DNA of 22,500 nucleotides, taken from positions 1 to 22,500 of the forward strand of contig DOKE01000017.1 in assembly GCA_003510895.1 (NCBI GenBank). Reading direction: 5' to 3'. The stretch is from Candidatus Moraniibacteriota bacterium. Its GTDB lineage: Bacteria > Patescibacteriota > Minisyncoccia > Moranbacterales > GWC2-37-73. The notes beneath the pieces were generated by a model that did not search any database, was not told the origin of the DNA, and was given only the letters and a program-made list of their open reading frames with translations. The translations under genes were made by a program, and so were the position numbers. Shown one piece after another: positions 21,756 through 22,500 of this stretch; positions within the stretch are counted from its first letter, which is position 1, and every line of letters starts with the position of its first letter.

Positions 21756-22352
21756 TTAGATGTGCAGAAACCTTTCAATGGCATCAATAAGGCCTGGGTC
21801 CTGCTTTATTTCTGGGATATTTTGCATCAAGAGCTCCCTGATTGCCACTGGATCTTCATCTCGAATTGGAATGTGCACAAAAGGAAGCATTGAAGCTTTG
21901 GTGTGGAGGCTGATAACGCGAGTGTGATCAGGGTCATAGAAGATCCAGAAAGAATGGATGTTTTCATATAGATACATCTCCTTGTCAGCAGTCACGCCTT
22001 TTGAGGTTATTGAAAAGTTCACAATTCGCGGATCTTTTTGAAGGTGAATGTAACCGACAATTCCAAGCAATATGAATGTGATGGCCATGATTGGACCATT
22101 TGCAAAAAGAGCATAAATGATCATGATAATGATGAAAACTGCAAAAATCAAATACCATCGGCCGCTCTTTTCGTAGGCTTCAAATTCTGGCGCTCTCCAT
22201 TGATGCATAATCTCGCCGACGCTCTTATTTGAAGTTTTGCTTTCCTGGTCATTTGAATCAAAATGTTCATCAATTCGGTGCCCTTCAATTCTGGCCCTTA
22301 GTTTTTCCTTTGGTGAAAAACTCGCTTTGGCATTTTTGAGATCAAATGACAT
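21756..22352 (-). CDS. two-span membrane protein with a possible PH-like domain
   Basis: The 198-residue product has a charged N-terminal third (1-60), two adjacent membrane spans (about 66-84 and 87-104) joined by a 2-residue turn, and a C-terminal soluble domain (about 108-198) with alternating beta-type strands (IVNFSITSKGVTADKEMYLYENIHSF, then VISLHTKASMLPFVHIPI) ending in an amphipathic helix. This plan resembles membrane-anchored bacterial PH-like proteins of unknown role, but I cannot name the family. It has its own promoter and terminator. Base composition is higher in GC than that of the pil genes, like the 132-residue gene. Function unknown. Confidence 0.8.
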   Translation of the reverse strand: MSFDLKNAKASFSPKEKLRARIEGHRIDEHFDSNDQESKTSNKSVGEIMHQWRAPEFEAYEKSGRWYLIFAVFIIIMIIYALFANGPIMAITFILLGIVGYIHLQKDPRIVNFSITSKGVTADKEMYLYENIHSFWIFYDPDHTRVISLHTKASMLPFVHIPIRDEDPVAIRELLMQNIPEIKQDPGLIDAIERFLHI

Positions 22353-22386
22353 ATATTTTTGTATCTTTAAGATTTTTCTTATTTTG

Positions 22387-22416
22387 ATTTTAGCACGGAA
22401 GGCTGGGTGTTTACAA
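22387..22416 (-). promoter_or_regulatory. promoter of the two-span membrane protein gene
   Basis: Minus strand TTGTAA (22411-22416), 18-bp spacer, extended -10 TGC-TAAAAT (22387-22392). The leader is about 28 bases. The -35 overlaps that of the divergent tRNA promoter. Confidence 0.5.
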
Positions 22417-22438
22417 ATAATCGCTTGGCTGTTATTAT
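22410..22438 (+). promoter_or_regulatory. promoter of the tRNA at the right edge
   Basis: TTTACA (22410-22415, five of six -35 bases), 17-bp spacer, TATTAT (22433-22438, five of six -10 bases). The mature tRNA begins about 36 bases after the expected start. Confidence 0.55.
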
Positions 22439-22480
22439 ATGCAGAGTTCTGAATTTTTGAGTTTTTGAAAAAAACATATT

Positions 22481-22500
22481 GGAAGCGTGGCCGAGTGGTT
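22481..22500 (+). tRNA. 5' end of a tRNA-Ser-like gene (cut by window edge)
   Basis: GGAAGCG TG GCCGAGTGGTT is the acceptor 5' strand and start of the D arm of a class II tRNA. The GCCGAGTGG D arm fits tRNA-Ser better than tRNA-Leu. The anticodon is outside the window, so the amino acid is not proven. Confidence 0.7.

Overview
The window reads as a stretch of a small, AT-rich, probably monoderm bacterial genome of the Patescibacteria/CPR type (Parcubacteria-like). That assignment is inference. It rests on the compact type IV pilus cluster with no outer-membrane secretin genes in view, a PilT Walker A variant (GPVGHGKTT), very Lys/Ile/Phe-rich proteins, several small unrecognised membrane proteins, mostly Shine-Dalgarno-poor leaders, and short heptanucleotide tandem arrays inside and in front of genes. 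TGA is used as a normal stop.

From 1 to 16244 almost everything is on the minus strand. In transcription order: pilM-pilN-pilO-pilB-(CheY-like receiver)-pilT-pilC, then the major pilin pilA set apart by two structured intergenic regions, then pilD and four more prepilin-like genes (GspH/FimT-like, PilV-like, PilW/PulJ-like, and a PilX-like protein carrying a FISUMP-type C-terminal domain). An intrinsic terminator ends this cluster. It is followed by ligA, gatC-gatA, a small membrane-protein gene, and the 5' end of an apparent initiator tRNA with its own TTGACA/TAGAAT promoter. The pil genes encode a near-complete machine: actin-like/cytoplasmic platform (PilM), alignment proteins (PilN, PilO), extension and retraction motors (PilB, PilT), inner-membrane core (PilC), prepilin peptidase (PilD), one major and four minor pilin candidates.

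A divergent promoter region (16245-16485) separates pilM from a plus-strand pair, a ClpC-type AAA+ unfoldase and an overlapping comFC-like gene. ComFC and type IV pili are both linked to DNA uptake in other bacteria, so the surroundings fit a competence/pilus neighbourhood. From 19718 the minus strand resumes with a CYTH-domain phosphohydrolase, a probable 32-residue membrane ORF and a four-helix membrane protein.

The right end (about 20921-22500) differs in texture: higher GC genes and sharper regulatory signals. A 132-residue orphan gene with a consensus promoter, operator-like repeats, strong ribosome binding site and perfect terminator lies between two exact 20-bp direct repeats, one of which includes the 3' end of a tRNA-Arg(GCG). 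This looks like a small gene cassette inserted at a tRNA. Then come a two-helix membrane protein and the first 20 bases of a tRNA-Ser-like gene.

The two strongest leads are this tRNA-linked cassette and the heptanucleotide arrays that have entered the essential ligA gene at three points and also sit in its leader.
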